A stretch of 59,953 nucleotides of DNA, from the NCBI GenBank assembly GCA_018883345.1, contig VEQG01000009.1:1-59953 (forward strand), in the 5' to 3' direction. The notes below the pieces were generated by a model. The model saw only the letters and a list, made by a program, of their open reading frames with translations. It was not told where the DNA came from and made no database searches. How positions within the stretch are numbered: position 1 is the first letter of the stretch; every line of letters begins with the position of its first letter. This document shows positions 15,182-24,635 of this stretch, in pieces. Position numbers and translations under genes: made by a program. The DNA is from Candidatus Nanopelagicaceae bacterium (GTDB lineage: Bacteria; Actinomycetota; Actinomycetes; Nanopelagicales; Nanopelagicaceae).

Positions 15182-16558
15182 TTAATCGCGTTCTTTCTGT
15201 AATACTCGTAAGTGAAAGAGCGCAACCAGGCCAGTACTAATTAAGATTCCAAGTGGTGTACTTAATTGAACTTGATCTAGTCCACCAATTAAAAGCGCTT
15301 TGAAGAAGGCGTATACAACCCAGACCGAACTTCCAAGAGCTACTAGCGTTGGAATACCAATTAAAGCGTACAAATATATTCTTCGAATCGGAGCATGGTG
15401 TTCAACTTCAAAATCGACTGCCATAGCAAATTGGCATTTGCGCCAATGCAACCACCAGGTCGGCAAAGTTGTAACTATTAAACTTGCGCCAAAGATAATT
15501 GCATCATTTTGATCTGCGCTATCTAGCAATCCTGCGATTACTGCACCAATAGAAATGGCGATACCAACCATCGCCATTGCGCTAATTAGATATTGATAAA
15601 CACGGGTCAACTCATCACGCTCATAACCTTTTAGCAATCTACGGAAGAAGCTGATGGTTGCAAATAGGACGATTGCAGCTGCGGTAGTGCTTGCAGTTTC
15701 ATCCCAATATGCATCTCCGCCAGATAACCAGGTGAAGAAGGTGTTTATGGAAAAAGTGGCAGCAATCGTTGCAAAGAGCGCTGGGATTACCTGCCCGCCG
15801 AGGTAGCGGTAAGCACGGATCTCAATCAGACTAGCCTTTGCATCAAAGTTCTGCCAATAAAAGATTGCAGTGGGCAAAGAAAGCGCCCCACCAATAATCG
15901 CTTCTTGAATCAACTTATGGCCAGTTGGTTGGCTAGATACCTTTTCTATAACCCATTCCAATAGATTCATTAGCGCAATTACTAATCCAGTAGCGCCCGC
16001 GAACCAACCAATGAATCTATGAATATTGGACATTAGCGATTGGTACTTATTGATTAGGCGGATATGCACCAACCAGATTGCAAATGCTATTAAGCCATTA
16101 GCAATTCCCTTTGGGTTGTAATCAGCACCAGCTAACACATTTAGTGAGCCAATCATGAATAAGAACCATATTAAGAGCGAGAAAGAAGTTGCGGCCAACA
16201 AATACAACTGCCAGGCTGGTTCTGAACTAGCTTTCGGTTCTTTTGCGAAATCTCTTCTAATCCACCAAGTAAGTACTGCAACAACTGGTATACCTACAAA
16301 CACAAAGGATAGCCACCTGGCTATATCTTCTTTATTCGTATAAGCAACTTGATTTGGATCAATAACTTCAGTCAGTAATCCAGCTAGACCGAAACTTAAG
16401 AAGAATAAAGATAAGAAGAGCGCCGCGTATTTCAAAATATCTCGAAGGAATTCAAGTCCTTGTGAATTTTGATGCTTATCAATAGTTGCTTTAATTCCTA
16501 CCAGCGCAAAATACCCAACTGCACCCATAATTGCTAAAAAGAGAATCCCGAAGATCAT
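15182..16558 (-). CDS. Multi-pass membrane protein, DUF5671-like
   Basis: A 458-residue integral membrane protein with about 11 or 12 hydrophobic segments and short charged loops (for example WWIRRDFAKE and RRLLKGYERDELTRVYQYL). The repeated layout of a helix group followed by WLSGGDAYWDETAS-type loops resembles DUF5671 proteins, which have no known function. It begins 3 bp after prpD on the same strand, so it is likely the last gene of the hydrolase-SDR-prpBCD operon. It could be a transporter or sensor for the same substrates, but no transporter signature is recognisable. Confidence 0.6.
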   Translation of the reverse strand: MIFGILFLAIMGAVGYFALVGIKATIDKHQNSQGLEFLRDILKYAALFLSLFFLSFGLAGLLTEVIDPNQVAYTNKEDIARWLSFVFVGIPVVAVLTWWIRRDFAKEPKASSEPAWQLYLLAATSFSLLIWFLFMIGSLNVLAGADYNPKGIANGLIAFAIWLVHIRLINKYQSLMSNIHRFIGWFAGATGLVIALMNLLEWVIEKVSSQPTGHKLIQEAIIGGALSLPTAIFYWQNFDAKASLIEIRAYRYLGGQVIPALFATIAATFSINTFFTWLSGGDAYWDETASTTAAAIVLFATISFFRRLLKGYERDELTRVYQYLISAMAMVGIAISIGAVIAGLLDSADQNDAIIFGASLIVTTLPTWWLHWRKCQFAMAVDFEVEHHAPIRRIYLYALIGIPTLVALGSSVWVVYAFFKALLIGGLDQVQLSTPLGILISTGLVALFHLRVLQKERD

Positions 16559-16561
16559 GAG

Positions 16562-18004
16562 TTAATTCTTCACGTAAAGAGAGATAAAGTCATCAGCATT
16601 CATAGTTAAAAAATGGTCAAAGTTGAGTGTTGCCGCTTCTATCTTTGAAACTTGTGAATCATCAAAAATTCGTCTCAAATTCCTCTTATATTTCTCAACT
16701 AATAGTGGCAAACCTTCTGCTCTTCTCCGCTTATGTCCAACTGGATACTCAACAACAATTTCATCGCTCTTTGTTCCGTCATTAAATTCGATAGTTACCG
16801 CATTAGCGATAGAGCGTTTCTCAGGATCATGGTAGTCAGCGGTAAATTGGGCATCTTCGACACATACAATTTTTTCGCGTAGCGCATCAATTCTTGGATC
16901 TGCGGCAATTTCATCTTCATAATCTTTGGCAGTTAATCGACCAAATATCAGCGGCACTGCAACCATGTACTGAACACAATGATCGCGATCTGCTGGGTTA
17001 TTTAAAGGGCCTTTCTTATCAATGATTCTGACGCAAGCTTCGTGTGTGCGGATGGTGACTTGCTTGATATCTTCACTGCTCTTGCCATTAGCAACCATCC
17101 ACTTATGTAAAGTGAAAGCGGCTTCGCAGGCTGTCTGTGAATGAAATTCAGCTGGAAATGAGATCTTCCAAAGCACGTTCTCCATCACATAAGTTCCGTA
17201 AGGGCGTTGGAATTTAAAGTTTGCACCTTTAAACGAAACGTCATAAAAACCCCAAGTTTTTGCAGTTAGAGCTGATGGAATACCCATCTCTCCCGCCTTA
17301 GCCATTAACGCTAATCTCACAGCGCGCGATGTGGCATCGCCTGCGGCCCAAGATTTGCGTGAGCCGGCATTTGGATAGTGGCGGTAAGTACGTAGAGATT
17401 GACCATCAACCCAAGCTAGCGAAACCGCATTTAAGGTTTCTTCGCGAGTTAACCCCATCATCTGACAAACCACAGCTGTAGATGCAACTTTTACTAATAT
17501 GACGTGGTCAAGACCAACTTTATTAAAAGAATTTTCAAGTGCGATACAACCTTGTATTTCGTGAGCTTTAATCATTGCCGTTAAAACATCTCTGACCGTT
17601 AATTTTTTCTGGCCACTTCTGTTTAACCAATCAGCTACCGCGAGAATGCCTCCCAAATTATCGCTTGGATGACCCCACTCTGCCGCAAGCCAAGTATCGT
17701 TGAAATCTAACCAGCGAATTGCAGTACCGATATTAAATGCGCCTTGAACCACATCTAATTCAAAATTAGTACCTGGAACTCTGACACCATTTTCTACCTT
17801 CGTTTCTGGCACTAAGGGTCCAAGCAACTTGGTACAAGCTTGATATTCAAGAGATTCCAGGCCGCAACCAATAGTGTCAAGCAGTCCAGACCAAGCAGTT
17901 TTGTAAGCTAACTCTGATTTAACTTCGTAGTTCAATGCATAATCAACAATATCTTGAATCTCTTGATCAAACGGTTGATTGGATTTCTGTATGTGTGATG
18001 ACAA
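16562..18004 (-). CDS. prpD: 2-methylcitrate dehydratase (MmgE/PrpD family)
   Basis: Dehydrates 2-methylcitrate to 2-methyl-cis-aconitate in the methylcitrate cycle of propionate oxidation, in the cytosol. The 480-residue length is normal. Family patterns include LDTIGCGLESL, AIRWLDFNDTWLAAEWGHPSDNLGGILAVADW, and NAVSLAWVDGQSLRTYR, with EFHSQTACEAAF further on. It starts at TTG 18002-18004, supported by GAGGAG 6 bases upstream and by lying right after the prpC stop. It is the third prp gene in a B-C-D order. No separate aconitase gene is seen nearby. Confidence 0.93.
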   Translation of the reverse strand: MSSHIQKSNQPFDQEIQDIVDYALNYEVKSELAYKTAWSGLLDTIGCGLESLEYQACTKLLGPLVPETKVENGVRVPGTNFELDVVQGAFNIGTAIRWLDFNDTWLAAEWGHPSDNLGGILAVADWLNRSGQKKLTVRDVLTAMIKAHEIQGCIALENSFNKVGLDHVILVKVASTAVVCQMMGLTREETLNAVSLAWVDGQSLRTYRHYPNAGSRKSWAAGDATSRAVRLALMAKAGEMGIPSALTAKTWGFYDVSFKGANFKFQRPYGTYVMENVLWKISFPAEFHSQTACEAAFTLHKWMVANGKSSEDIKQVTIRTHEACVRIIDKKGPLNNPADRDHCVQYMVAVPLIFGRLTAKDYEDEIAADPRIDALREKIVCVEDAQFTADYHDPEKRSIANAVTIEFNDGTKSDEIVVEYPVGHKRRRAEGLPLLVEKYKRNLRRIFDDSQVSKIEAATLNFDHFLTMNADDFISLYVKN

Positions 18005-19135
18005 TTAACGCTCCTCTAGTCTCTTGAAAACCAAATCTTCTGGGCCGGTGTAATTTGCAGACGGTCGAATTATTTTTCCATCAGCTCTCTGTTCAATCAC
18101 GTGCGCAGACCAGCCCGTGATTCTAGAAATCACAAATATAGGAGTGAAAAATGAGGTAGGTATTTTCATTGCGTTATAAGCAACCGCGCTAAACCAATCC
18201 AAATTTGGGAACATTTTCTTTAAATCCCACATCACAGTTTCGACTCTTTCAGCAATATCAAAGAGTGTTCGATTGTCGGATGATAGATCTTTGGCAATTG
18301 ATTTGATTATTGGGTTTCGGGGATCTCCGATTGTGTACACCGGATGTCCAAATCCGATCACTACTTCTTTTGCAGCTACTCGCTTTCGAATATCAACTTC
18401 TGCTTCATTTGGATCGGCATATCGCTCCTGGATTTCAAGTGCCACTTCATTGGCGCCACCATGCTTTGGTCCCCGCAACGCTCCAATTGCCCCGGTGATC
18501 GCAGAGTAAATATCGCTGCCAGTACCTGCAATAACTCGGGCGGTAAAAGTTGAAGCATTAAATTCATGTTCGGCATACAGTATTAATGAAGCATGCATGG
18601 CGCTTTCCCATTGCGCACTTGGCATTTTCCCGTGCAACATCTCCAAGAAATGGCCGCCGATTGAATCTGATGTCGTGCTGCATTCAATACGTTTGCCGCT
18701 ATTTGCAAAGTGATACCAATAGCAAAGCATTGATGGCGTTGATGCAATCAAGCGATCAGCAATGGCCTTTGCTGCGCTTTCAAGATGGCCATCATGTTCG
18801 GGCTCTATGGTTCCTAATGTTGATACACCAGTGCGAAGTACATCCATTGGATGCGTAGATTTAGGTAATTTTTCTAATACTTCCCTAACTTGCGGCGGTA
18901 GATCTCTTAGATTTTTTAATTTCGCTTTGTAGGCAGATAGTTCAACTTTGTTTGGAAGATGTCCATGAATCAAAAGGTACGCAACCTCTTCAAATTGGCA
19001 GTTAGCTGCTAAATCAGCAATATCAAAGCCACGATAATGTAAATCATTACCACTTCGACCTACGGTGCAAATTGCAGTATTACCTGCCGCAACCCCCGAT
19101 AAGGCAACGGATTTCTTGGGCTTAAATTCACTCAT
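18005..19135 (-). CDS. prpC: 2-methylcitrate synthase (citrate synthase family)
   Basis: Condenses propionyl-CoA with oxaloacetate to give 2-methylcitrate. The 376 residues are typical of the short type of citrate synthase. Signatures are [14 protein letters not shown] near the N-terminus, GPKHGGANE for the active-site His region, [19 protein letters not shown] for the second His, and [16 protein letters not shown]. Sequence alone does not separate methylcitrate from citrate synthase with certainty; its place between prpB and prpD, with the prpB stop directly before its ATG, argues for methylcitrate. Confidence 0.9.
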   Translation of the reverse strand: MSEFKPKKSVALSGVAAGNTAICTVGRSGNDLHYRGFDIADLAANCQFEEVAYLLIHGHLPNKVELSAYKAKLKNLRDLPPQVREVLEKLPKSTHPMDVLRTGVSTLGTIEPEHDGHLESAAKAIADRLIASTPSMLCYWYHFANSGKRIECSTTSDSIGGHFLEMLHGKMPSAQWESAMHASLILYAEHEFNASTFTARVIAGTGSDIYSAITGAIGALRGPKHGGANEVALEIQERYADPNEAEVDIRKRVAAKEVVIGFGHPVYTIGDPRNPIIKSIAKDLSSDNRTLFDIAERVETVMWDLKKMFPNLDWFSAVAYNAMKIPTSFFTPIFVISRITGWSAHVIEQRADGKIIRPSANYTGPEDLVFKRLEER

Positions 19136-20017
19136 TTACTTGCCTTGAAATTTATCTAAAGCTTCTTCATATTTGTAATAATCAATTGCTTCATAAAGCT
19201 CTTCGCGAGTTTGCATATGATTTATTGCGCTCTTTTGAGTACCTTCGGAACGAATGGTCTTGTAAACAAGTTCCGCAGCTTTATTCATAGCTCTAAAAGC
19301 CGACAATGGATAAAGCACAATGTCTACATTCGCACTTCGCAGTTCCGCAACCGTAAATAATGGAGTTTTTCCGAACTCGGTGATGTTGGCAAGAATCGGA
19401 ACTCCCGCTGCTTCGCTAAATTTTCTGTAAGTCTCTAGATCTCCCACTGCTTCTGGGAAAATCATGTCTGCGCCAGCTGCCACATATTGGTGAACTCGAT
19501 CCAGTGCGGCATCTAATCCTTCGTTTGCCAAAGCATCAGTGCGCGCCATGATTGTAAATTCTGAAGAATTACGACCATCAACTGCTGCTTTTATGCGATC
19601 GACCATCTCATTTACGCTAACAATTTCCTTATTAGGTCGATGCCCGCATCTTTTGGCAGCTACTTGATCTTCCATGTGGACTGCAGAAGCGCCAGCTTTC
19701 TCAACATCCTTTACCGTTCTGGCGATATTAAACGCTGAGGTCCCAAAGCCAGTATCAATATCTACCAGTAGCGGTAAATCGCAAACATTTGTAATTCTTC
19801 GAACATCAGTTAACACATCATCTAAAGTAGAAATCCCAAGATCTGGAAGACCTAACGAACCAGCCGCCACACCTCCGCCACTTAAATAGATAGCTTTATA
19901 ACCTGCGCGCTTTGCAAGCAGCGCATGATTTGCATTGATTGCACCTACGACTTGCAGCGGGTGTTCTTCCTTTACCGCTTCCTTAAAAGATTTGGCATTA
20001 CTAATTGCAAAACTCAT
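19136..20017 (-). CDS. prpB: 2-methylisocitrate lyase
   Basis: Splits 2-methylisocitrate to pyruvate and succinate, closing the methylcitrate cycle. The 293-residue protein shows the PEP mutase/isocitrate lyase pattern: [43 protein letters not shown] with the catalytic Cys in KRCGH, then [19 protein letters not shown]. The start is taken as ATG 20015-20017, which overlaps the stop of the upstream SDR gene as ATGA, a coupled arrangement. An ATG four codons further upstream is possible but sits on the GGAGG site itself. Confidence 0.93.
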   Translation of the reverse strand: MSFAISNAKSFKEAVKEEHPLQVVGAINANHALLAKRAGYKAIYLSGGGVAAGSLGLPDLGISTLDDVLTDVRRITNVCDLPLLVDIDTGFGTSAFNIARTVKDVEKAGASAVHMEDQVAAKRCGHRPNKEIVSVNEMVDRIKAAVDGRNSSEFTIMARTDALANEGLDAALDRVHQYVAAGADMIFPEAVGDLETYRKFSEAAGVPILANITEFGKTPLFTVAELRSANVDIVLYPLSAFRAMNKAAELVYKTIRSEGTQKSAINHMQTREELYEAIDYYKYEEALDKFQGK

Positions 20018-20814
20018 TGTGAAGTCCATCCTCCATCAACTGGAATGGCAGCACCAGTGATGTTGTGTGCTGCCTTTGAACATAGAAAAACTGCAACTGC
20101 GCCAATATCGGAAGCAGTGGCTAAACGTTTTGAAGGTTGTTTTTCAGATAACAAATCTGCAATTCCTTTAACTCGATCTCCGCCAAATTTATCTGCTCGT
20201 GCTTGAATTTGTGGTTCGATGAGCGCAGTTTCAACCCAGCCAGGACAAATTGCATTTACAGTAACTCCACCAGACTCTCGGGTGCCGGCATCTGCATATT
20301 CCAAAGCTGCAACCCTAGTTAAACCGATTACGCCATGTTTTGCAGATACATAAGGCGCTTTAGCAACTGATGCCACAAGCCCATGAACAGATGCGGTATT
20401 AATTACACGCCCATAACCACGTTCTTTCATCTGAGGCAATAACAATCTCATGGTGTCGAAAAATGATTCTAAATTAATAGCAATAATGTCGTTCCATTTT
20501 TCTCTTGGCATTTCTGCAGTCGGTGCGGTGTGCTGAATTCCAGCGTTATTGCAAAGGATGTCTACCGGCCCACCTGCTAATATTTTTGCAATCAAATCTT
20601 CGGTTGCTGCAGGATCTCGTAAATCAGATACAAAAGATTCAACTTTTCCGGCACCCGCTGCTTTAACTTCCGCTTCGGCGTTTGCAATCACTTCGGCGCT
20701 ACCGAGGCCATGAAGCACAATATCTGCGCCTGCTTTTGCAAGTTCGGTCGCTATGCCCAATCCAATTCCTTGGAAAGAGCCGGTAATAAAGGCGCGACGT
20801 CCTTTTAGTGTCAT
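20014..20814 (-). CDS. 3-hydroxybutyrate dehydrogenase-type short-chain dehydrogenase
   Basis: A 266-residue NAD-dependent SDR, best matching D-3-hydroxybutyrate dehydrogenases, which oxidise 3-hydroxybutyrate to acetoacetate. Visible are the cofactor motif TGSFQGIG (about 11-18), [14 protein letters not shown] (about 86-99), the catalytic Ser in INTASVHG and the YVSAK Tyr-Lys pair (about 155-159), and the family-typical region [20 protein letters not shown]. The C-terminus [13 protein letters not shown] is also typical. It overlaps both neighbours by 4 bp (ATGA). The substrate could be another short 3-hydroxyacid, for instance 3-hydroxyvalerate; acetoacetyl-CoA synthetase across the island fits either. 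Confidence 0.85.
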   Translation of the reverse strand: MTLKGRRAFITGSFQGIGLGIATELAKAGADIVLHGLGSAEVIANAEAEVKAAGAGKVESFVSDLRDPAATEDLIAKILAGGPVDILCNNAGIQHTAPTAEMPREKWNDIIAINLESFFDTMRLLLPQMKERGYGRVINTASVHGLVASVAKAPYVSAKHGVIGLTRVAALEYADAGTRESGGVTVNAICPGWVETALIEPQIQARADKFGGDRVKGIADLLSEKQPSKRLATASDIGAVAVFLCSKAAHNITGAAIPVDGGWTSQ

Positions 20815-21692
20815 TTTGCCTCCCCGTAGATAGCTTCAGCTATTTGTTTGCAGCCAATCGGATGTAAAAACATGTCGTAATGATTTACATCATCAAGATT
20901 AATAAGTTTTAATTTTGGATATTGCGGTAACGCCATCTCTAAAATTGGTAATGGGTAAAGTCCACCCTCTTCATTTTGCAAACCACGCGGCGCGCGAATA
21001 AATAAGGTCTCTTCATTTAAATTCTTTAGCGCCTTATCAATAATGTCATCCCCAAATAGATCTCTCGAGTCATCTTCTACTGCTTGAGGGTTAGTTGATG
21101 GTTTTCCATTTCTAAGATCATAATCAACGTATTCACTTAACTCAGCTGACCAGCCACGATTAAAGGCAGGATGTGGTCTCCAGTAATCGCGATACGCTTC
21201 TTTAGATTCAAAAGTCATAGACAACCTTGCGAGCGCCGGTCCCAATATCAAGGGCATAATCTGTTCGATACTCATACCTGGTGGCATTGGAAGTGGAATT
21301 CCACCATCTGCAAAAATAACTTTTCCTACTTGTTCTGGATAAAGTCCAACCAAAGCTGCAGTTACAAAACCGCCCATTGAGTGTCCGATTACATCTGGCT
21401 TATTCCATTTAAAATGATTAATAACTTCAACCATATCTTTTGCATGTTGAGCCATGCCAAAAGGTCCAGGCAAATTATTGGAATCTCCGCGGCCACGAAG
21501 ATCTACTGCAAATGGTGATTTTCCACGTTTGATTAATTCGTCAGCAAATATCTGAAATGCCCTATTTGATGATGTAACGCCGTGAATTAACAGAACTGGC
21601 TCGCCGCCATTTGAAAGATCATCGCCATATCTGAATACGGCTAATTGACCGCCTGCTACGTTGACTAAGAACTTCTCTGTCGGCATTGACAT
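20811..21692 (-). CDS. Alpha/beta hydrolase, possible short-chain ester or hydroxyacid-oligomer hydrolase
   Basis: A cytosolic alpha/beta hydrolase of about 293 residues, first gene of the minus-strand operon. The oxyanion-hole region LLIHGVTSSNRAF, the nucleophile elbow IGHSMGGF and the C-terminal catalytic His in DDVNHYDMFLHP are all present. No signal peptide. I use ATG 21690-21692 (MSMPTEKFLV), since the longer form adds an atypical 12-residue stretch. Its place before a 3-hydroxybutyrate dehydrogenase suggests that it frees a hydroxyacid from an ester or oligomer. Other substrates such as lactones are possible. Confidence 0.75.
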   Translation of the reverse strand: MSMPTEKFLVNVAGGQLAVFRYGDDLSNGGEPVLLIHGVTSSNRAFQIFADELIKRGKSPFAVDLRGRGDSNNLPGPFGMAQHAKDMVEVINHFKWNKPDVIGHSMGGFVTAALVGLYPEQVGKVIFADGGIPLPMPPGMSIEQIMPLILGPALARLSMTFESKEAYRDYWRPHPAFNRGWSAELSEYVDYDLRNGKPSTNPQAVEDDSRDLFGDDIIDKALKNLNEETLFIRAPRGLQNEEGGLYPLPILEMALPQYPKLKLINLDDVNHYDMFLHPIGCKQIAEAIYGEAK

Positions 21693-21897
21693 GGCTTTAG
21701 TCTGCCTTTCCAATGGGGATAGAGCCACCCTAGTTGTAGTTGTCTACCTCTCAAATACTTCCGAGTAGGCACATATTTGCGCGAAAAGTTATGAAACGGA
21801 TACCAAATAAGCGTAGTTCTGGAGGAATTGCCCAAGTAGCCTTGCCAGCAAGCGGACCGGGCCCGGCTCGCAAGAAACGACTCAATGAGGAGAATAA

Positions 21898-23061
21898 ATG
21901 AGCAAGCGCTCACTACTCGCACGCATTAGCGTTGCAACACTCGCAGCTGCAATCGTGGCACCTTCAATGGCGCCAGCACAGGCAGCAAGCGAAATTAAAA
22001 TCGGCGTAATCACATCTACATCTGGCGCATTAAAGTCATATGGCGATGCATATGTTGATGGCCTTAACTGGGGTCTTAAGTATTACACCGGCGGCAAGAT
22101 GACCATCAACGGTCAAAAGCTTGTTGTTACCGTTAAAGATGATGCTGCAGATCCAGCATCAGCAACTGCAACATTCAAAGACATGGTCGGCAATGGCACC
22201 AAAGTTATTGTTGGTACAGCATCTTCAGGTGTTGCGCTGACTCTTGCGCCACTTGCTCAACAGAATAAAGTTCTTTATATCTCTGGACCTGCAAAGAATG
22301 ATGCAGTTACATCCGCAGCAAATAAGTATGTATTCCGTTCAGGAAATACTTCTACTCAGGACTTAGCTCCACTTGCCGGAATTAAGCCAATCACAGGCCG
22401 TAAGGTTGTGCTATTCGTGGAAGATAACGCTTTCGGTGCAGGTAACATCGCTGCAGCTAAAGCATTGATGGCACCTAAGGGCGCAACATTCCAGGAAATT
22501 AAGGTTCCGACTTCAACATCTGACTTCACACCATTTGCAAAGCAAGCAGCTGATGCAAAGGGAACATACATCTTCATCGCATGGTCAAATGCACTTACAG
22601 CAGGCGCGATGCTTACCTCTCTAAAGCAGCAGGGCGCTTTCGTTAAGCAGCGTCCAATCACAGGTCTTGCTGGCGCTGCAACTTACAACATCTACGGTGC
22701 GTTATTCGAAGGAACAAATGCGATCCTTACAAATAGCTATTTCGGTGGCGTTGGCAAGTCAAAGGCTGCGGCAGACCTAGCTGCTTCATTCGCCGCATCA
22801 AAGAAGGCGCAAGATCTATTTACTTGCACCGGCGCTGATGCTGCAAAGATGATTGTTCAAGCACTTACTGGTAATCCAGATCAGAACATTGATGATGCGA
22901 TTGCAAAGCTTGAAGGTTATTCATGGGTAGGCGTTAAGGGCTTAATGAAGATTAACCCAACAACACACTCACTAACACAGCCAATGTTCTTGGTCTCTCT
23001 AAAGAAGACTGCTGCTGGATACGTTCCACAGCTAGATAAGACCATTTCAAACGTTGCGTAA
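21898..23061 (+). CDS. Branched-chain-type ABC transporter substrate-binding protein
   Basis: A 387-residue periplasmic-binding protein of the Leu/Ile/Val family (Peripla_BP_6): IKIGVITSTSGALKSYGDAYVDGLNWGL, then DDAADPASATATFKDMV, and FVEDNAFGAGNIAAAKAL in the second lobe. The signal peptide (about 1-30) ends AQAASEIK and shows no lipobox Cys, unlike the binding protein at 1-700. A GAGGAG site lies 6 bases before the ATG. It heads the importer operon and is followed by a strong terminator, the usual way to make binding protein in excess. The ligand is unknown; context suggests short hydroxyacids or ketoacids rather than amino acids. Confidence 0.88.
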   Translation: MSKRSLLARISVATLAAAIVAPSMAPAQAASEIKIGVITSTSGALKSYGDAYVDGLNWGLKYYTGGKMTINGQKLVVTVKDDAADPASATATFKDMVGNGTKVIVGTASSGVALTLAPLAQQNKVLYISGPAKNDAVTSAANKYVFRSGNTSTQDLAPLAGIKPITGRKVVLFVEDNAFGAGNIAAAKALMAPKGATFQEIKVPTSTSDFTPFAKQAADAKGTYIFIAWSNALTAGAMLTSLKQQGAFVKQRPITGLAGAATYNIYGALFEGTNAILTNSYFGGVGKSKAAADLAASFAASKKAQDLFTCTGADAAKMIVQALTGNPDQNIDDAIAKLEGYSWVGVKGLMKINPTTHSLTQPMFLVSLKKTAAGYVPQLDKTISNVA

Positions 23062-23088
23062 GACACATAAATAAATATAGTTAAAAAG

Positions 23089-23140
23089 AAACCCCGGTTC
23101 TTTTCTTAAGTTAGATTATGGAAAAGAACCGGGGTTTTTT
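23089..23140 (+). terminator. Terminator/attenuator between binding protein and transporter genes
   Basis: A 17-bp perfect stem (AACCCCGGTTCTTTTC and complement, 15-base loop) followed by a T run on the plus strand. It lies 28 bp past the binding-protein stop and about 45 bp before the ATPase gene, so read-through would set the ratio of binding protein to membrane components. Confidence 0.88.
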
Positions 23141-23184
23141 ATACTCTTAGGCAGCTAGCAGGACTAACAAGGGAGTTGTCGCAA

Positions 23185-23937
23185 TTGATTTCGGCTATAT
23201 CGGTAAATGATTTGTCGCTATCAATCGGCGGCGCGAAAATTCTGGACGGCATTACTTTGTCGGTCAACAAGAACGAAACGCTTGGAATAATCGGTCCAAA
23301 TGGAGCTGGAAAAACCTCTCTATTTAATTTGCTAAGTGGCGTTCGCCAACCAACACGTGGTCAAATATTCATAAATGATCTAGATGTGACTTCGTTAAAG
23401 CCATATGAAAGAGCGAAAGTTGGCTTAGCACGCACTTTCCAAACTTCTTCTATTTTCGCAAATCTAAGTTGTTTAGAAAATGTACGAATTGCCGCACAAG
23501 CTGCAAATGGTAAATCAATGAATCTGACCAAGAACGCCTACAAATTTACGGATGTGGTTGCGCACGCACATGAATGTCTGGCCAAAGTTGGCTTATCACC
23601 TCGTGCGATGCAAGTGGCTGGGTCCCTATCTCATGGCGATAAGCGCCGACTTGAAATTGCAATCGTACTCGCATCAAAAAGTGAGATTGTCCTACTCGAT
23701 GAACCAATGGCAGGCATGAGTGTTGAAAACGTACCCGAGTTGGTCGAAATCATTAGATCACTCAAAACCGAACATAATAAAACGGTATTAATTGTTGAGC
23801 ACCACCTAGAAGTTATTTTGGGGCTGGCTGATCGAATCGCAGTTCTTAACTATGGTGAATTATTAGTCTGCGATACTCCACAAAACGTAATCAATAACCC
23901 GGTGGTTCAATCTGCTTACATTGGAGAAGCGCTATGA
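23185..23937 (+). CDS. livG: Branched-chain-type ABC transporter ATPase, LivG type
   Basis: Cytoplasmic ATPase of a Liv-type importer, about 250 residues. Walker A is GPNGAGKTS, then the LivG-typical GLARTFQTSSIF, signature LSHGDKRRLEIAIVLASK, Walker B EIVLLDEP and H-loop IVEHHLEVI. No ATG start exists. TTG 23185 lies 9 bases after GGGAG and is preferred; TTG 23176 abuts that site. The signature LSHGDK for the usual LSGGQ is normal in LivG. It overlaps livF by 4 bp. Confidence 0.93.
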   Translation: MISAISVNDLSLSIGGAKILDGITLSVNKNETLGIIGPNGAGKTSLFNLLSGVRQPTRGQIFINDLDVTSLKPYERAKVGLARTFQTSSIFANLSCLENVRIAAQAANGKSMNLTKNAYKFTDVVAHAHECLAKVGLSPRAMQVAGSLSHGDKRRLEIAIVLASKSEIVLLDEPMAGMSVENVPELVEIIRSLKTEHNKTVLIVEHHLEVILGLADRIAVLNYGELLVCDTPQNVINNPVVQSAYIGEAL

Positions 23938-24635
23938 GCAATGTGCTATCCATTAAAGATCTACATGTAAAGATTAACCAATCTCATATCCTCCATGGCG
24001 TCAGCTTTGATGTACCAAATAACAAAGTAACTGCACTGCTAGGCCGAAATGGCGTTGGTAAATCAACAACTTTAAAAACAATAATGGGTTTTTATCCTGG
24101 TACTGGCTCCATCTCTTTCAAAGGCTCCGAAATTCTAAATGGCGATACCTTCAAAATCGCCAAATCAGGAATTGCCTACATCCCAGAAGATCGCGAAATT
24201 TTCTCTTCACTTTCGGTTAAGGAGAATCTGGCGCTTGCGGCGCGAGGCAAAGATCATGGGGATGCGTACAAATTTGTACATTCGCTTTTCCCGGAACTTG
24301 ATACCCGTGCCCAGCAGCGCGCTGGTTCTTTATCTGGTGGCCAGCAGCAAATGGTTGCTATTGCTAGAGCCTTACTAAATAAGAACGAAATCTTGCTAGT
24401 TGATGAACCAACCAAAGGTTTAGCGCCAAAACTTGTTACTGAAGTAGCGGATGCATTGGCGCAGGTAGCTCATGAAAACACCATGTTGCTAGTCGAACAG
24501 AACTTGGCATTGGTTAAACGTATTGCAGAGAATGTGATTGTGATGGATCAGGGCAAAGTTGTTTACCAGGGCGGACCAGAAGTTCTGCATGATGAAAAAT
24601 GGGTTCATCAAATGCTCGGCGTAGGAGGCAAATGA
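23934..24635 (+). CDS. livF: Branched-chain-type ABC transporter ATPase, LivF type
   Basis: Second ATPase of the importer, 233 residues. Walker A LLGRNGVGKSTT, the LivF pattern GIAYIPEDREIFSSLSVKENL, signature LSGGQQQMVAIARALL, Walker B EILLVDEPTKGLAP, and H-loop LLVEQNLALVKRI are all present. Its ATG overlaps the livG stop as ATGA, and its own stop overlaps the first of two ATGs for livH, so the genes are translationally coupled. Confidence 0.94.
   Translation: MSNVLSIKDLHVKINQSHILHGVSFDVPNNKVTALLGRNGVGKSTTLKTIMGFYPGTGSISFKGSEILNGDTFKIAKSGIAYIPEDREIFSSLSVKENLALAARGKDHGDAYKFVHSLFPELDTRAQQRAGSLSGGQQQMVAIARALLNKNEILLVDEPTKGLAPKLVTEVADALAQVAHENTMLLVEQNLALVKRIAENVIVMDQGKVVYQGGPEVLHDEKWVHQMLGVGGK

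Noticed and set aside
18005-19135. Housekeeping citrate synthase instead of methylcitrate synthase
   Set aside because: Short type and position directly between prpB and prpD favour methylcitrate synthase, though overlap in activity is likely.
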